A stretch of DNA of 12,955 bases from JANXSS01 sp043729515. Lineage in GTDB: Bacteria; Pseudomonadota; Gammaproteobacteria; Burkholderiales; Burkholderiaceae_D. A model generated the notes under the pieces. That model did not search any database. It was not told the origin of the DNA and saw only the letters and a program-made list of their open reading frames with translations. Position 1 is the first letter of the stretch, and the number at the start of each line of letters is the position of its first letter. This document shows, one piece after another, positions 7,468 to 12,955 of this stretch. The translations under genes and the position numbers were made by a program. Where the stretch lies: contig JAYTLK010000195.1 of the NCBI GenBank assembly GCA_043729515.1, positions 1 through 12,955 of the forward strand. Reading direction: 5' to 3'.

Positions 7468-7488
7468 GTGAACAGTGAACAGTGAACA
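7468..7488. repeat. Three perfect tandem heptamers GTGAACA
   Basis: GTGAACA occurs at 7468-7474, 7475-7481 and 7482-7488 with no mismatch. The tract lies in the leader of the minus-strand gene starting at 7451, just upstream of its AGGAG. A 7-bp unit would change leader length by slippage. Confidence 0.85.
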
Positions 7489-7559
7489 AGCAAATTAGCA
7501 AAGGTATGGAGATTCCGGGCATCTGGAATGGCTGTGGATTACCAGCCGACACCATCTTA

Positions 7560-7590
7560 AGTGTACGCAATTTGATTGCGATTTTGTCAT
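7560..7590 (-). promoter_or_regulatory. Candidate promoter with 15-bp dyad in a 19-bp spacer
   Basis: On the minus strand, ATGACA (7590-7585, five of six matches to TTGACA) and TACACT (7565-7560, four of six to TATAAT) are 19 bp apart. The spacer carries a perfect dyad, CGCAAT-TTG-ATTGCG (7566-7580). A dyad inside a 19-bp spacer is the layout of promoters activated by MerR-type regulators. The predicted transcript would reach the Tim44-like gene (start 7451) through a leader of about 100 nt that includes the heptamer repeats. No MerR gene is in the window. Confidence 0.4.
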
Positions 7591-7795
7591 CAGGTTCTCG
7601 CTGATGGCCGGCTTTTGCGGCCTGACCGTAGCGGATATTCGGCCTGAGTCGCTTAATGCGGTTGCCCGTTGTGGGCGCATGCGCCCTCCGGCTCGGATCG
7701 TCCTGTTCCCATTCGTCCAGGTTGCATTGCTCCCGATCGTTTTTGACACGACGCACGCACGCCTGTCCTGGCGCGCCCACCCGATTTGCGGTAAT

Positions 7796-7826
7796 TTGAC
7801 ATTTTAGTTCACGCGTGATTGAATCA
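7796..7826 (+). promoter_or_regulatory. Promoter of the OhrR-like gene with palindrome over the -10 box
   Basis: A perfect -35, TTGACA (7796-7801), is followed after exactly 17 bp by TTGAAT (7819-7824, four of six to TATAAT). The -10 lies within a perfect palindrome, TGATT-G-AATCA (7816-7826), a natural site for autorepression. The expected transcription start is about 7830-7831, at or beside the ATG at 7830, so the transcript may be leaderless or translation may begin at the in-frame ATG at 7866. Confidence 0.6.
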
Positions 7827-7829
7827 AGG

Positions 7830-8327
7830 ATGAATAAAGATGATCTACCAGAAGTTCCAGATGAAATGTCCAGGCTTCGGCTCGACGACCAGCTCTGCTT
7901 TGCGCTCTACGCGGCCACCAATACGGTAACGCGTGCCTACCGGTCCTTGCTTGAGCCACTCGGCCTGACCTATCCGCAATATTTGGTGATGATGTCTCTT
8001 TGGCAACATGGAACGCAGCAAATGTCGCACATCGCCGAACGTCTCCAATTGGATGGCCATGCCATCACGCCGCTGGTCGATCGTCTCGAAGGCGCCGGGC
8101 TGCTTCGGCGCCGGCGCGATGCCGGTGACCGCCGCGTGATCCAGGTGGAGCTGACCATAGCAGGCAGCGCCCTGGAAGCGGCTGCCGCGGTCGTCCAGCA
8201 GAGCGTCGTTTGCCGTACCGAACTGGAACCTGTCGCACTGGCCGCATTGCGGGAGGCACTGAAAGCACTTGTTCATCGCATGGAACCCGTAATGGTCCAT
8301 GTGCAGCAAGAAGACCGGGACCGTTGA
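7830..8327 (+). CDS. MarR-family regulator of the two-cysteine OhrR type
   Basis: From the ATG at 7830 this is a 165-aa winged-helix regulator closely resembling OhrR, the organic-peroxide-sensing repressor. The N-terminal LDDQLCFALYAATNTVTRAY and LGLTYPQYLVMMSLW are OhrR hallmarks. The sensor cysteine is Cys23 and a second cysteine is Cys128. Their 105-residue spacing equals that of Cys22 and Cys127 in Xanthomonas OhrR, which form an intersubunit disulfide on oxidation. Tyr37 and Tyr48 match the tyrosines that hold the reactive cysteine there. The recognition helix and wing (HAITPLVDRLEGAGLLRRRR, then GDRRV) are intact. No good ribosome binding site precedes 7830. A GTG at 7815 in frame overlaps the promoter and is unlikely; the ATG at 7866 remains possible. 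No ohr peroxidase gene is adjacent; the likely targets are the globin and hydrolase genes downstream and itself. Confidence 0.9.
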   Translation: MNKDDLPEVPDEMSRLRLDDQLCFALYAATNTVTRAYRSLLEPLGLTYPQYLVMMSLWQHGTQQMSHIAERLQLDGHAITPLVDRLEGAGLLRRRRDAGDRRVIQVELTIAGSALEAAAAVVQQSVVCRTELEPVALAALREALKALVHRMEPVMVHVQQEDRDR

Positions 8328-8334
8328 CGGCTTA

Positions 8335-8352
8335 CCTGCCCGACGAGGCAGG
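8335..8352 (+). terminator. Short GC hairpin after the regulator gene
   Basis: CCTGCC (8335-8340) pairs with GGCAGG (8347-8352) around a 6-nt loop, 8 bases after the stop at 8327. There is no T tract, so it may attenuate read-through or protect the mRNA end more than terminate fully. Confidence 0.35.
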
Positions 8353-8419
8353 GGGCAGATGCGACGTCGATAGGGCGACATTCCGGGGTCATATCAATGC
8401 AGTGAAGGTGGAGACAACC

Positions 8420-8812
8420 ATGAGTGAAGCAACATTGTATGAACGACTGGGCGGTACCTATGGCATCGCCGGGGCAGTCAATGTCCTGGTGGACCGGTTG
8501 TACGACAACGCATCGGCCAACAACAATCCGGCGGTAGAACGGTTTCATCAGATGCAGGGCCAGCCCGGCTTCAAATTTCTGGTCACTGCCTGGTCGATCG
8601 AGCAGACGGGCGGCCCGAAGTGTTATCCGGGGCGCGACATGAAGGAGTCCCATGCAAACCTCGGTGTATCCGAGCGTGAATTCGACATCGTCGCCCATGA
8701 GATTGCGGCAACCTTGTACCACGTCGGCGTCCCGGAAAAAGAGCACGACGAATTCATGGACATCATCGAGCGCTACCGGTCGATGGTTGTAGCAGCGCCC
8801 AGCCCTGGCTGA
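8420..8812 (+). CDS. Group I truncated haemoglobin (bacterial globin)
   Basis: This 130-aa protein has the group I truncated globin pattern: LYERLGGTYGIAGAVNVLVD at the A-B helices, GGPKCYPGRDMKESHANLGVS around the F helix with the proximal haem ligand His78, then FDIVAHEIAATLYHVGVPEKE through the G-H helices. Such cytoplasmic globins bind O2 and often detoxify nitric oxide or peroxides. The ATG at 8420 has GGAG 9 nt upstream. By eye, the B10 position, usually Tyr in this group, appears to be Val24, and the distal E7/E11 region (QGQPGFKF) is atypical, so ligand chemistry may differ. That alignment is not certain. The gene lies 92 nt after the OhrR-like gene and 148 nt before the hydrolase, all on the same strand. 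Confidence 0.88.
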   Translation: MSEATLYERLGGTYGIAGAVNVLVDRLYDNASANNNPAVERFHQMQGQPGFKFLVTAWSIEQTGGPKCYPGRDMKESHANLGVSEREFDIVAHEIAATLYHVGVPEKEHDEFMDIIERYRSMVVAAPSPG

Positions 8813-8880
8813 ACGAATTACACGAAAAATCCGTCGATGGCCTTCTCGTCCAGGGATATCGAATGGATTGCTTGCGTATT

Positions 8881-8909
8881 TTCCTGGTAACCGAATCTGG
8901 TTCCAGGAA
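8881..8909. promoter_or_regulatory. Long hairpin in the leader of the hydrolase gene
   Basis: TTCCTGG (8881-8887) pairs with CCAGGAA (8903-8909), and inside it AACC (8889-8892) pairs with GGTT (8899-8902): 11 paired bases with one bulged T and a 6-nt loop. It ends 51 bases before the ATG at 8961. No T run follows, so it is either an operator-type dyad or an RNA leader structure. Confidence 0.5.
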
Positions 8910-8930
8910 GTCATCTGCAGTCAATAGGGT

Positions 8931-8946
8931 CACACAATCACACAAT
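8931..8946. repeat. Direct repeat CACACAAT x2
   Basis: Two perfect adjacent copies of CACACAAT (8931-8938 and 8939-8946) sit just before the AGGAG of the hydrolase gene. The role is unknown; it could be chance or a small unstructured translation enhancer. Confidence 0.6.
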
Positions 8947-8960
8947 AACTAGGAGACAAG

Positions 8961-9935
8961 ATGTCAAACAATTCCAACGAACTCGATCAGATCGCTTCAC
9001 GCCGCCGTGCCTTGTTCAGCAGCGCAGCCATTGCTGCCGGCAGCGCCATCGTCATGAGCGGCTGTGGCGGCTCGAACGCTCAGGCGGCTTCACCGGCGCC
9101 GGTTGCAAAAACTGCCAGCACCATTACCATGCCGGACGGCACGCAGATTTATTACAAGGATTGGGGAACCGGCCCGGCCGTTGTTTTCAGTCATGGCTGG
9201 CCATTGAGTTCGGATGCCTTCGAAGACCAGATGATGTTTTTGTCGAACAATGGGTTTCGCACCATCGGCGTCGACCGTCGCGGACATGGTCGATCGAGCC
9301 AGCCCTGGGACGGCAACACCATGGACCAATATGCCGACGACCTTTCGGTTGTGGTCGAAGCCCTTGGCCTGACCGGTGCATCCTTCGTCGGTCACTCGAC
9401 CGGCGGCGGGGAAGTGGCGCGCTACATCGGACGGCACGGCACCGGACGGGTTGCGAAGGCTGTCCTGGTGGCGTCGGTGACACCGCAAATGGTCCAGACG
9501 GGAAACAATCCAAATGGCTTGCCGATTACCGTGTTCGATGGCATTCGTGCCGCTGTCAAGGAAGATCGCGCGCAGTTCTGGCGGGACCTGGCAACGCCTT
9601 TCTTCGGTTTCAACCGGCCGGGCGTGAAGGATTCGCAAGGCAAGCGCGATACGTTCGAGATCCTTGGCCTGCAATGCGGACTGCGTGGCGCCTATGAATG
9701 CATCAAGCAGTTTTCAGAAACCGACTTCTCCGAAGACTTGAAGAAGATGACGATCCCGACGCTGGTGATCCATGGTGATGACGACCAGATCGTGCCGATC
9801 GGCGCTGCCGGCCTGGCAGCCGTCAAGCTGCTGCCCAATCCGACATTGAAGGTCTACAAAGGCGCGCCGCACGCCATTCCGCAAATGAACAAGGATCAGT
9901 TGAATGCCGATCTCCTGGCCTTCTTGAAGCAGTAG
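8961..9935 (+). CDS. Tat-exported alpha/beta hydrolase, non-haem chloroperoxidase/esterase family
   Basis: This 324-aa hydrolase has an N-terminal twin-arginine signal, SRRRALFSSAAIAAGSAIVM (13-32), ending in MSGC, so Cys35 is a possible lipidation site. The mature domain (from about 54) is a typical alpha/beta hydrolase of the non-haem chloroperoxidase/arylesterase family. The oxyanion segment is FSHGWPLSSDAFEDQM, the strand VDRRGHGRSSQPWDG follows, and the nucleophile elbow GHSTGG carries Ser146. HGDDDQIVP supplies the acid (probably Asp275) and GAPHAIP the His304. Family members hydrolyse esters and, with acetate and peroxide, can form peracids; the natural substrate is unknown. AGGAG precedes the ATG at 8961. 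Related enzymes are often cytoplasmic, so a Tat signal is notable. It is the third gene of the OhrR-like/globin group and is followed by a hairpin terminator. Confidence 0.93.
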   Translation: MSNNSNELDQIASRRRALFSSAAIAAGSAIVMSGCGGSNAQAASPAPVAKTASTITMPDGTQIYYKDWGTGPAVVFSHGWPLSSDAFEDQMMFLSNNGFRTIGVDRRGHGRSSQPWDGNTMDQYADDLSVVVEALGLTGASFVGHSTGGGEVARYIGRHGTGRVAKAVLVASVTPQMVQTGNNPNGLPITVFDGIRAAVKEDRAQFWRDLATPFFGFNRPGVKDSQGKRDTFEILGLQCGLRGAYECIKQFSETDFSEDLKKMTIPTLVIHGDDDQIVPIGAAGLAAVKLLPNPTLKVYKGAPHAIPQMNKDQLNADLLAFLKQ

Positions 9936-9951
9936 ATTTTTGTTGAAGGGA

Positions 9952-9982
9952 TCGGGCGCCGGAAGTCCGGCTGCCCGACTTT
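9952..9982 (+). terminator. Hairpin terminator between convergent genes
   Basis: TCGGGC (9952-9957) pairs with GCCCGA (9973-9978), and inside it CCGG (9959-9962) pairs with CCGG (9967-9970) around AAGT. CTTTCT follows. The stem is strong and lies 17 bases after the hydrolase stop, before the convergent gene ending at 9997. The T tract is weak. Confidence 0.6.
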
Positions 9983-9996
9983 CTCGTGCAGACGAT

Positions 9997-10335
9997 TCAA
10001 TCAGACAATCCGGCATGCCAGACAATGTAGGGCGTGTTGGCCACCATTTTCCGGTTGTAGTCCGGTGCGCCGTCGGTCCACCACACCGGCCCGCGCTCAC
10101 CTAGAGCCCGCTTGGCAAGATCGACCAGCGCCCGCGCGGCCTGTTCGGCATCGGCGTCGCCGGCCCGACGGGCAGTGCCGACCTGGCGGCGGGCCTGCAT
10201 CAGCCGGTCGACCTGTGCCTGTCGTTGCTCATCAGGCAGCTGCGGATTGCTCATGCGCCAGAGGCGCCCCGAGACCACGAAATAACGACCGTCCGGCGTG
10301 ACCGGATACCTTGGCTTGTGTGCTGCCATGTTCAT
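9997..10335 (-). CDS. Small conserved protein of unknown function, coupled to a recombinase
   Basis: This 112-aa soluble protein begins with RYPVTPDGRYFVVSGRLWR (9-27), has a charged helical middle (QAQVDRLMQARRQVGTARRA, 39-58) and ends with the distinctive ALGERGPVWWTDGAPDYNRK (77-96). I recall close relatives of this pattern in many proteobacteria, without an assigned function. The ATG at 10335 overlaps the recombinase stop (ATGA, 4 nt); a second ATG is two codons later. The overlap means co-transcription and probably translational coupling with the recombinase. The Trp-Trp-Thr-Asp-Gly block and the N-terminal segment would be the places to look for a binding surface. There is no catalytic motif I can name. 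Confidence 0.82.
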   Translation of the reverse strand: MNMAAHKPRYPVTPDGRYFVVSGRLWRMSNPQLPDEQRQAQVDRLMQARRQVGTARRAGDADAEQAARALVDLAKRALGERGPVWWTDGAPDYNRKMVANTPYIVWHAGLSD

Positions 10336-11591
10336 GTGTCTTGCAATGCGGGTGGGGGCGCCTGCGCCAGCGACGCCAGCAGTGCATCGTGCCGTTCGAT
10401 GTCGCTCTTGTGCAGATAGAGAGCAGTGGTGGCGATGCTGGCATGTCCTGCGGTATCCTGCAGCACCTTGAGCGACACCGCATTGTTGGCATGGGTGGTG
10501 AGCATGGTGTGGCGCAGCCAGTGCGTCGATGCCTGGCGCAGGGACAAGGCGGCATTGGCGTCGCCAGCTGCGTCGGCCAGTTCGGCGGCGGCGGCAAAGA
10601 GCGATTTCAGGGCGCGCGACACGGCTTCATCGGTCACGCCGACCAGCGCTGCGCCGCGGGTGGCCAGCACCAGCGGCAGGGCGTCGTCACGGCTAGTATC
10701 CGGCGCCAGGCCATATTGGGCCCGGTAATTCCGGAATGCTGCCAGCAGTGGCAGCGAGACCGGCAGGCGCCGCGCCTTGTTGCCCTTGCCGAGCACGTCG
10801 AGCCACCAGCGGCGGTCGGCTTCGGCATACACCGCGCCCATGGTGGCGCCGGTCAGTTCCGACAGCCGTGCGCCGGTCGTGGCATACGCCATGAAGAGAA
10901 AACGGTCCCGCGCCTGCGCGCGCCGCGCCGGTAGCGTGACGGCGGGCAGCATGTCCAGCGCGGCATCGACCAACCCCATCGCCGCCGGCTCCAGATAGCG
11001 GGTCACGCGCGCGGCCCTGGTTGCCTGCACGTTCTTGACCAGCGCGCCCGCATTGCGCTGCAAATACCCTGCATCCTTGGCAAAACCGAGCAACGCTTTC
11101 ACGACCCGAAAGGCGTGGTTGATGCTGACCGTGGACAGTGGCCCGGAAAACGGCCGCCAGCGGGGATCCTCGCGCGGCCATTTCGTCTTGCTGATCCAGT
11201 GCGCTACCGGTTGCGGATCGGCCAGGAAATTTTTATAGGCGATCAAGTCTTCGATGCGCAATTGCATCAGCGAGGTGCGGTTCTCCTGGCACCACAACAA
11301 GAAGCGGCCGAGATCTTTGGTCAGGCTCTTGATCGAATGCGCAGACAACGCACTTGCCTCCAGAAAGGCGCGCGCCAGTTCGCTATCGGAACCAGCGGCC
11401 ACCAGGGGCGCCGTGGCCAACGTGTGAAACAGGTCGGTCGGCATGGTGGCATGGGTCGCCTCGGACGCACCGCCGACGGCGTCGCCCGCGGAGGATCGAG
11501 AGCGCGGAGATGCATCAAGGCCAAGGGACATGCCGGGCGGGGCATCGGCTGATGCGGGCAATCCTCGAAATGCAGGCAAATCATCATTCAT
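10332..11591 (-). CDS. Tyrosine recombinase/integrase (phage-integrase family), complete active site
   Basis: This 419-aa protein is a tyrosine site-specific recombinase. After a disordered N-terminus (1-48) a SAM-like core-binding domain runs from about 62 to 190 (SAHSIKSLTKDLGRFLLWCQ and onward). The catalytic domain holds all expected residues: Arg242 in TTGARLSEL, Lys272 in GKGNKARRLP, His357 and Arg360 in HWLRH, His383 in GHASIATTALYLH, and the nucleophile Tyr392. Such enzymes cut and rejoin DNA at paired sites. I chose the ATG at 11591: the predicted promoter puts the transcript start near 11612, excluding the longer frame to a GTG at 11633. There is no clear ribosome binding site. No excisionase, attachment site or phage gene is visible nearby, so it is an orphan recombinase. 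The 3' end overlaps the small conserved gene. Confidence 0.92.
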   Translation of the reverse strand: MNDDLPAFRGLPASADAPPGMSLGLDASPRSRSSAGDAVGGASEATHATMPTDLFHTLATAPLVAAGSDSELARAFLEASALSAHSIKSLTKDLGRFLLWCQENRTSLMQLRIEDLIAYKNFLADPQPVAHWISKTKWPREDPRWRPFSGPLSTVSINHAFRVVKALLGFAKDAGYLQRNAGALVKNVQATRAARVTRYLEPAAMGLVDAALDMLPAVTLPARRAQARDRFLFMAYATTGARLSELTGATMGAVYAEADRRWWLDVLGKGNKARRLPVSLPLLAAFRNYRAQYGLAPDTSRDDALPLVLATRGAALVGVTDEAVSRALKSLFAAAAELADAAGDANAALSLRQASTHWLRHTMLTTHANNAVSLKVLQDTAGHASIATTALYLHKSDIERHDALLASLAQAPPPALQDT

Positions 11592-11618
11592 GGCGCGTCG
11601 TGTTGAGGGAAACTGTTG

Positions 11619-11646
11619 ACTATACCAGCGCACCCTCTCTTTTCAA
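11619..11646 (-). promoter_or_regulatory. Near-consensus sigma-70 promoter of the recombinase gene
   Basis: On the minus strand, TTGAAA (11646-11641, five of six) and TATAGT (11624-11619, five of six) are 16 bp apart, and TGG precedes the -10 as an extended element. The predicted start is near 11612, giving a leader of about 21 nt to the ATG at 11591. Confidence 0.7.
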
Positions 11647-11689
11647 AACAGAGCGAGATAATGATAAAAATGTCGATTTATTCCGCTAT

Positions 11690-11723
11690 TAAGTAATTTA
11701 ATTTATTAATTACTTACGTAATT
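11690..11723. repeat. AT-rich palindrome cluster upstream of the recombinase
   Basis: TAAGTAATT (11690-11698) and AATTACTTA (11708-11716) are perfect 9-bp inverted arms around a 9-nt AT-only loop. A second palindrome, TTACGTAA (11714-11721), overlaps the right arm, so GTAATT/AATTAC occurs three times between 11693 and 11723. The tract is sharply AT-rich in a GC-rich window. It lies between divergent genes, 44-70 bp upstream of the recombinase -35, and could be an operator, a recombinase binding site or a curved-DNA element. Confidence 0.6.
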
Positions 11724-11937
11724 TTCTTCATTTTTACGCCAGATTTAAGGCTGCCTTGCCCCAGGCTTGCTTCACCGTCGATTGTGTTCACCTGTTCCAT
11801 CCCTTCAACCACGGAACCGTCCGGCAACTATGATGTCCCATGTTCGTTGTCCCCGATGTTGTCGGCTGCTTTGCCGTCACCGATGGGTTCGTACGGGCTG
11901 CGCCCGGTCTTCTACTCAAGTCAATATTTTCGATATC

Positions 11938-12576
11938 ATGATTTCTGCCCTGAATGGCCTTCACATCGCCGTCTTCGCCGATGCCGGCTTCGAGCCAGCA
12001 CTGCTTTTGACAGCCAACCATGCCCTGCAACGCGAAGGGGCGATCACCAAGGTGATGGCATCGCGTCGCCGCCCGCTCGACCCGATCGCGGCCGACGCCA
12101 CTGTTGCCTTGCCGGCGCCTGCCGAAGTTGAAGTCGGCGTCGGCGCAGGAGCCGGGGTCGACGTTGACATCACCACCGCCGAAGCCGATGCCAAGGATTT
12201 TGATGCGGCGCTCGTCATCGGTGGCGAGCACGGCGCCGAACTCGACCACGTCAAGCTGGCCGCTTTCCTGACCGATCTGCGTGCTGACGGCAAACCGCTG
12301 GGCGCTATTTTCAAGGGCGTGGACCTGTGCATCAATTGCGGCGTGGTGGACGGCGCCCGGATTGCCGCCAACGCAGCGCAGGCACCGGCGGTGCGCAGTG
12401 CCGGTGGCACACCCGTCGATGATGCGGTGGTGGTCGACGGCACGCTCGTCACCGCCCGCGGGGTGGAGGACATCGACGCTTTCATGGTCGCGGCCATCGA
12501 GGCCATCCGCCTGAAATTTCGCGCCGGCGCAGATGGCGCAACGGACCTGAACGCAATTGGCACTGCCACGAGTTGA
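11938..12576 (+). CDS. DJ-1/PfpI family protein lacking the nucleophile cysteine
   Basis: This 212-aa protein has the DJ-1/PfpI fold pattern: an opening strand LHIAVFADAGFEPALLL (7-23) with the conserved acidic residue Glu19, then DFDAALVIGG (87-96), then LRADGKPLGAIFKGVDLCIN (114-133) and a closing DDAVVVDGTLVTARGVEDID. In active members the elbow reads AICHGP, with the catalytic Cys and an adjacent His. Here it is AIFKGV: Phe125 replaces Cys and Lys replaces His, so classical protease, deglycase or chaperone chemistry is unlikely. An Ala/Val/Gly-rich insert (VEVGVGAGAGVDVD, 64-77) is unusual. I chose the ATG at 11938, where homology begins; no good ribosome binding site precedes it. The frame is open back to 11767 but that part is Arg/Cys-rich and non-conserved. 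It diverges from the recombinase. Confidence 0.82.
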   Translation: MISALNGLHIAVFADAGFEPALLLTANHALQREGAITKVMASRRRPLDPIAADATVALPAPAEVEVGVGAGAGVDVDITTAEADAKDFDAALVIGGEHGAELDHVKLAAFLTDLRADGKPLGAIFKGVDLCINCGVVDGARIAANAAQAPAVRSAGGTPVDDAVVVDGTLVTARGVEDIDAFMVAAIEAIRLKFRAGADGATDLNAIGTATS

Positions 12577-12768
12577 TCGAGCCAGGCGCAGTGAACCAAC
12601 CGCCATCGCTTCTCTCCAATCGACCGACGCAGTGAAAGTTTGACAACACCGCGGTGCAGGTCATCCGCTGCCAAGGTGGAACCGCATCACGGGAAGTTGA
12701 CGAGCCCCGGTGCGCCGCCGTGCAACGCGCGACTCCTCCGCCCACGGCCCACGTGAAAGCGCCTGCCC

Positions 12769-12955
12769 GTGAAAAAATCTTCCGAAATAAGACCGGCCGC
12801 AGCGGACCCCGGTCGTCGCTCTTTTTTCAAGCTGGCTGGCGCGACTGTCGCTGGCACCACCGTGCAGGCGATCAACCCGGGCGCGCAGGCCGCAACCGGC
12901 AATACAACAGCACGGCCATCAAGATCCGCAGCACGATCTGCAGAAAGATCCGCAG
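12769..12955 (+). CDS. Tat-signal protein, partial (cut by the right edge)
   Basis: A GTG at 12769 opens a frame with no stop before the end of the window; an in-frame TGA lies just upstream at 12754. The translation begins KKSSEIRPAAADPGRRSFFK, then LAGATVAGTTVQAINPGAQA. This is a textbook twin-arginine signal (RRSFFKLAG) with a hydrophobic core and AQA cleavage region. Small Tat proteins with similar starts accompany formate dehydrogenase genes in betaproteobacteria, but nothing here identifies the product. After the signal the sequence turns into RSAA/RSAE/RSA repeats, matching a DNA repeat, so the frame may shift or end soon after the edge. No strong ribosome binding site is seen. Confidence 0.55.
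   Translation, partial: MKKSSEIRPAAADPGRRSFFKLAGATVAGTTVQAINPGAQAATGNTTARPSRSAARSAERSA
12920..12955 (+). repeat. Imperfect 12-bp tandem repeat at the window edge
   Basis: AGATCCGCAG, CGATCTGCAG and AGATCCGCAG recur every 12 bases, giving an Arg-Ser-Ala-x repeat in the frame of the Tat-signal protein. The tract reaches the end of the window, so its full length is unknown. Confidence 0.5.

Larger units (their letters stand above)
7452..7829. other. 378-base divergent intergenic region
   Basis: This is the control region between the Tim44-like gene and the OhrR-like regulator. It holds the heptamer repeats, the spacer dyad at 7566-7580, a perfect 14-bp palindrome GGGCGCATGCGCCC (7673-7686) and the regulator's own promoter (7796-7824). 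Open frames inside it give no recognisable protein. Confidence 0.55.

Noticed and set aside
7412..7780. Possible pseudogene in the divergent intergenic region
   Set aside because: Frames on both strands are short and overlap promoter elements; no recognisable protein fragment.
7815..7829. GTG at 7815 as start of the OhrR-like protein
   Set aside because: It lies between the -35 and -10 boxes of the predicted promoter and has no ribosome binding site.
11592..11633. GTG at 11633 as recombinase start
   Set aside because: The near-consensus promoter at 11619-11646 overlaps it, so the transcript would begin downstream of that codon.
11690..11723. Integron attC site or phage attachment site
   Set aside because: No attC core motifs, no cassette array and no tRNA are nearby; kept only as an unassigned palindrome cluster.

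Overview
The window looks like a chromosomal segment of a GC-rich betaproteobacterium. The protein families and codon use (DUF4142 lipoprotein, DCC-family protein, GGGGS-type Tim44-like N-terminus, Tat-lipoprotein hydrolase) fit Oxalobacteraceae such as Herbaspirillum, Noviherbaspirillum or Collimonas relatives. That placement is by eye and not from a database search. I see no rRNA, tRNA, CRISPR array or insertion sequence. Most genes are ordinary accessory or stress genes in short transcription units.

Layout, left to right. (1) 1-882: an Ala/Gly-rich protein with four hydrophobic stretches, reading frame open at the left edge. (2) 1010-1516, minus: a small basic protein with an N-terminal coiled coil, probably DNA-binding, with an inverted repeat in its promoter region. 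(3) 2086-2931, plus: a lipoprotein with a long Ala/Ser/Gly/Thr tether and a DUF4142 domain, followed by a hairpin terminator. (4) 3348-5242, minus: five genes in two tight groups. The first is a DCC/DUF393 protein overlapping a four-helix membrane protein by 4 nt. The second is DUF4404 followed by DUF2127. An ABC1/UbiB-type atypical kinase (5398-6738) diverges from this block. (5) 6792-7451, minus: a protein with the N-terminus of Tim44-like membrane proteins, but with an Asn-Gly repeat tract and no Tim44 domain.

(6) 7830-9935, plus: a probable stress module. It holds a two-cysteine OhrR-like MarR repressor, a group I truncated haemoglobin and a Tat-exported alpha/beta hydrolase of the non-haem chloroperoxidase family. 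No ohr gene accompanies the OhrR-like protein. Its promoter has a perfect -35 box, a -10 box inside an 11-bp palindrome, and a predicted transcript start at or next to the ATG. (7) 9997-11591, minus: a tyrosine recombinase with a complete catalytic set, overlapped by 4 nt by a small conserved protein of unknown function. The recombinase has a near-consensus promoter next to an AT-rich palindrome cluster. (8) 11938-12576, plus: a DJ-1/PfpI-family protein whose nucleophile cysteine is replaced. (9) 12769-12955, plus: the start of a Tat-signal protein cut by the right edge.

The most interesting parts are the OhrR-globin-hydrolase cluster with its unusual promoter, the recombinase with its coupled small protein and AT-rich palindromes, and a 15-bp dyad inside a 19-bp promoter spacer upstream of the Tim44-like relic. 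None is proven to be a new system from sequence alone.
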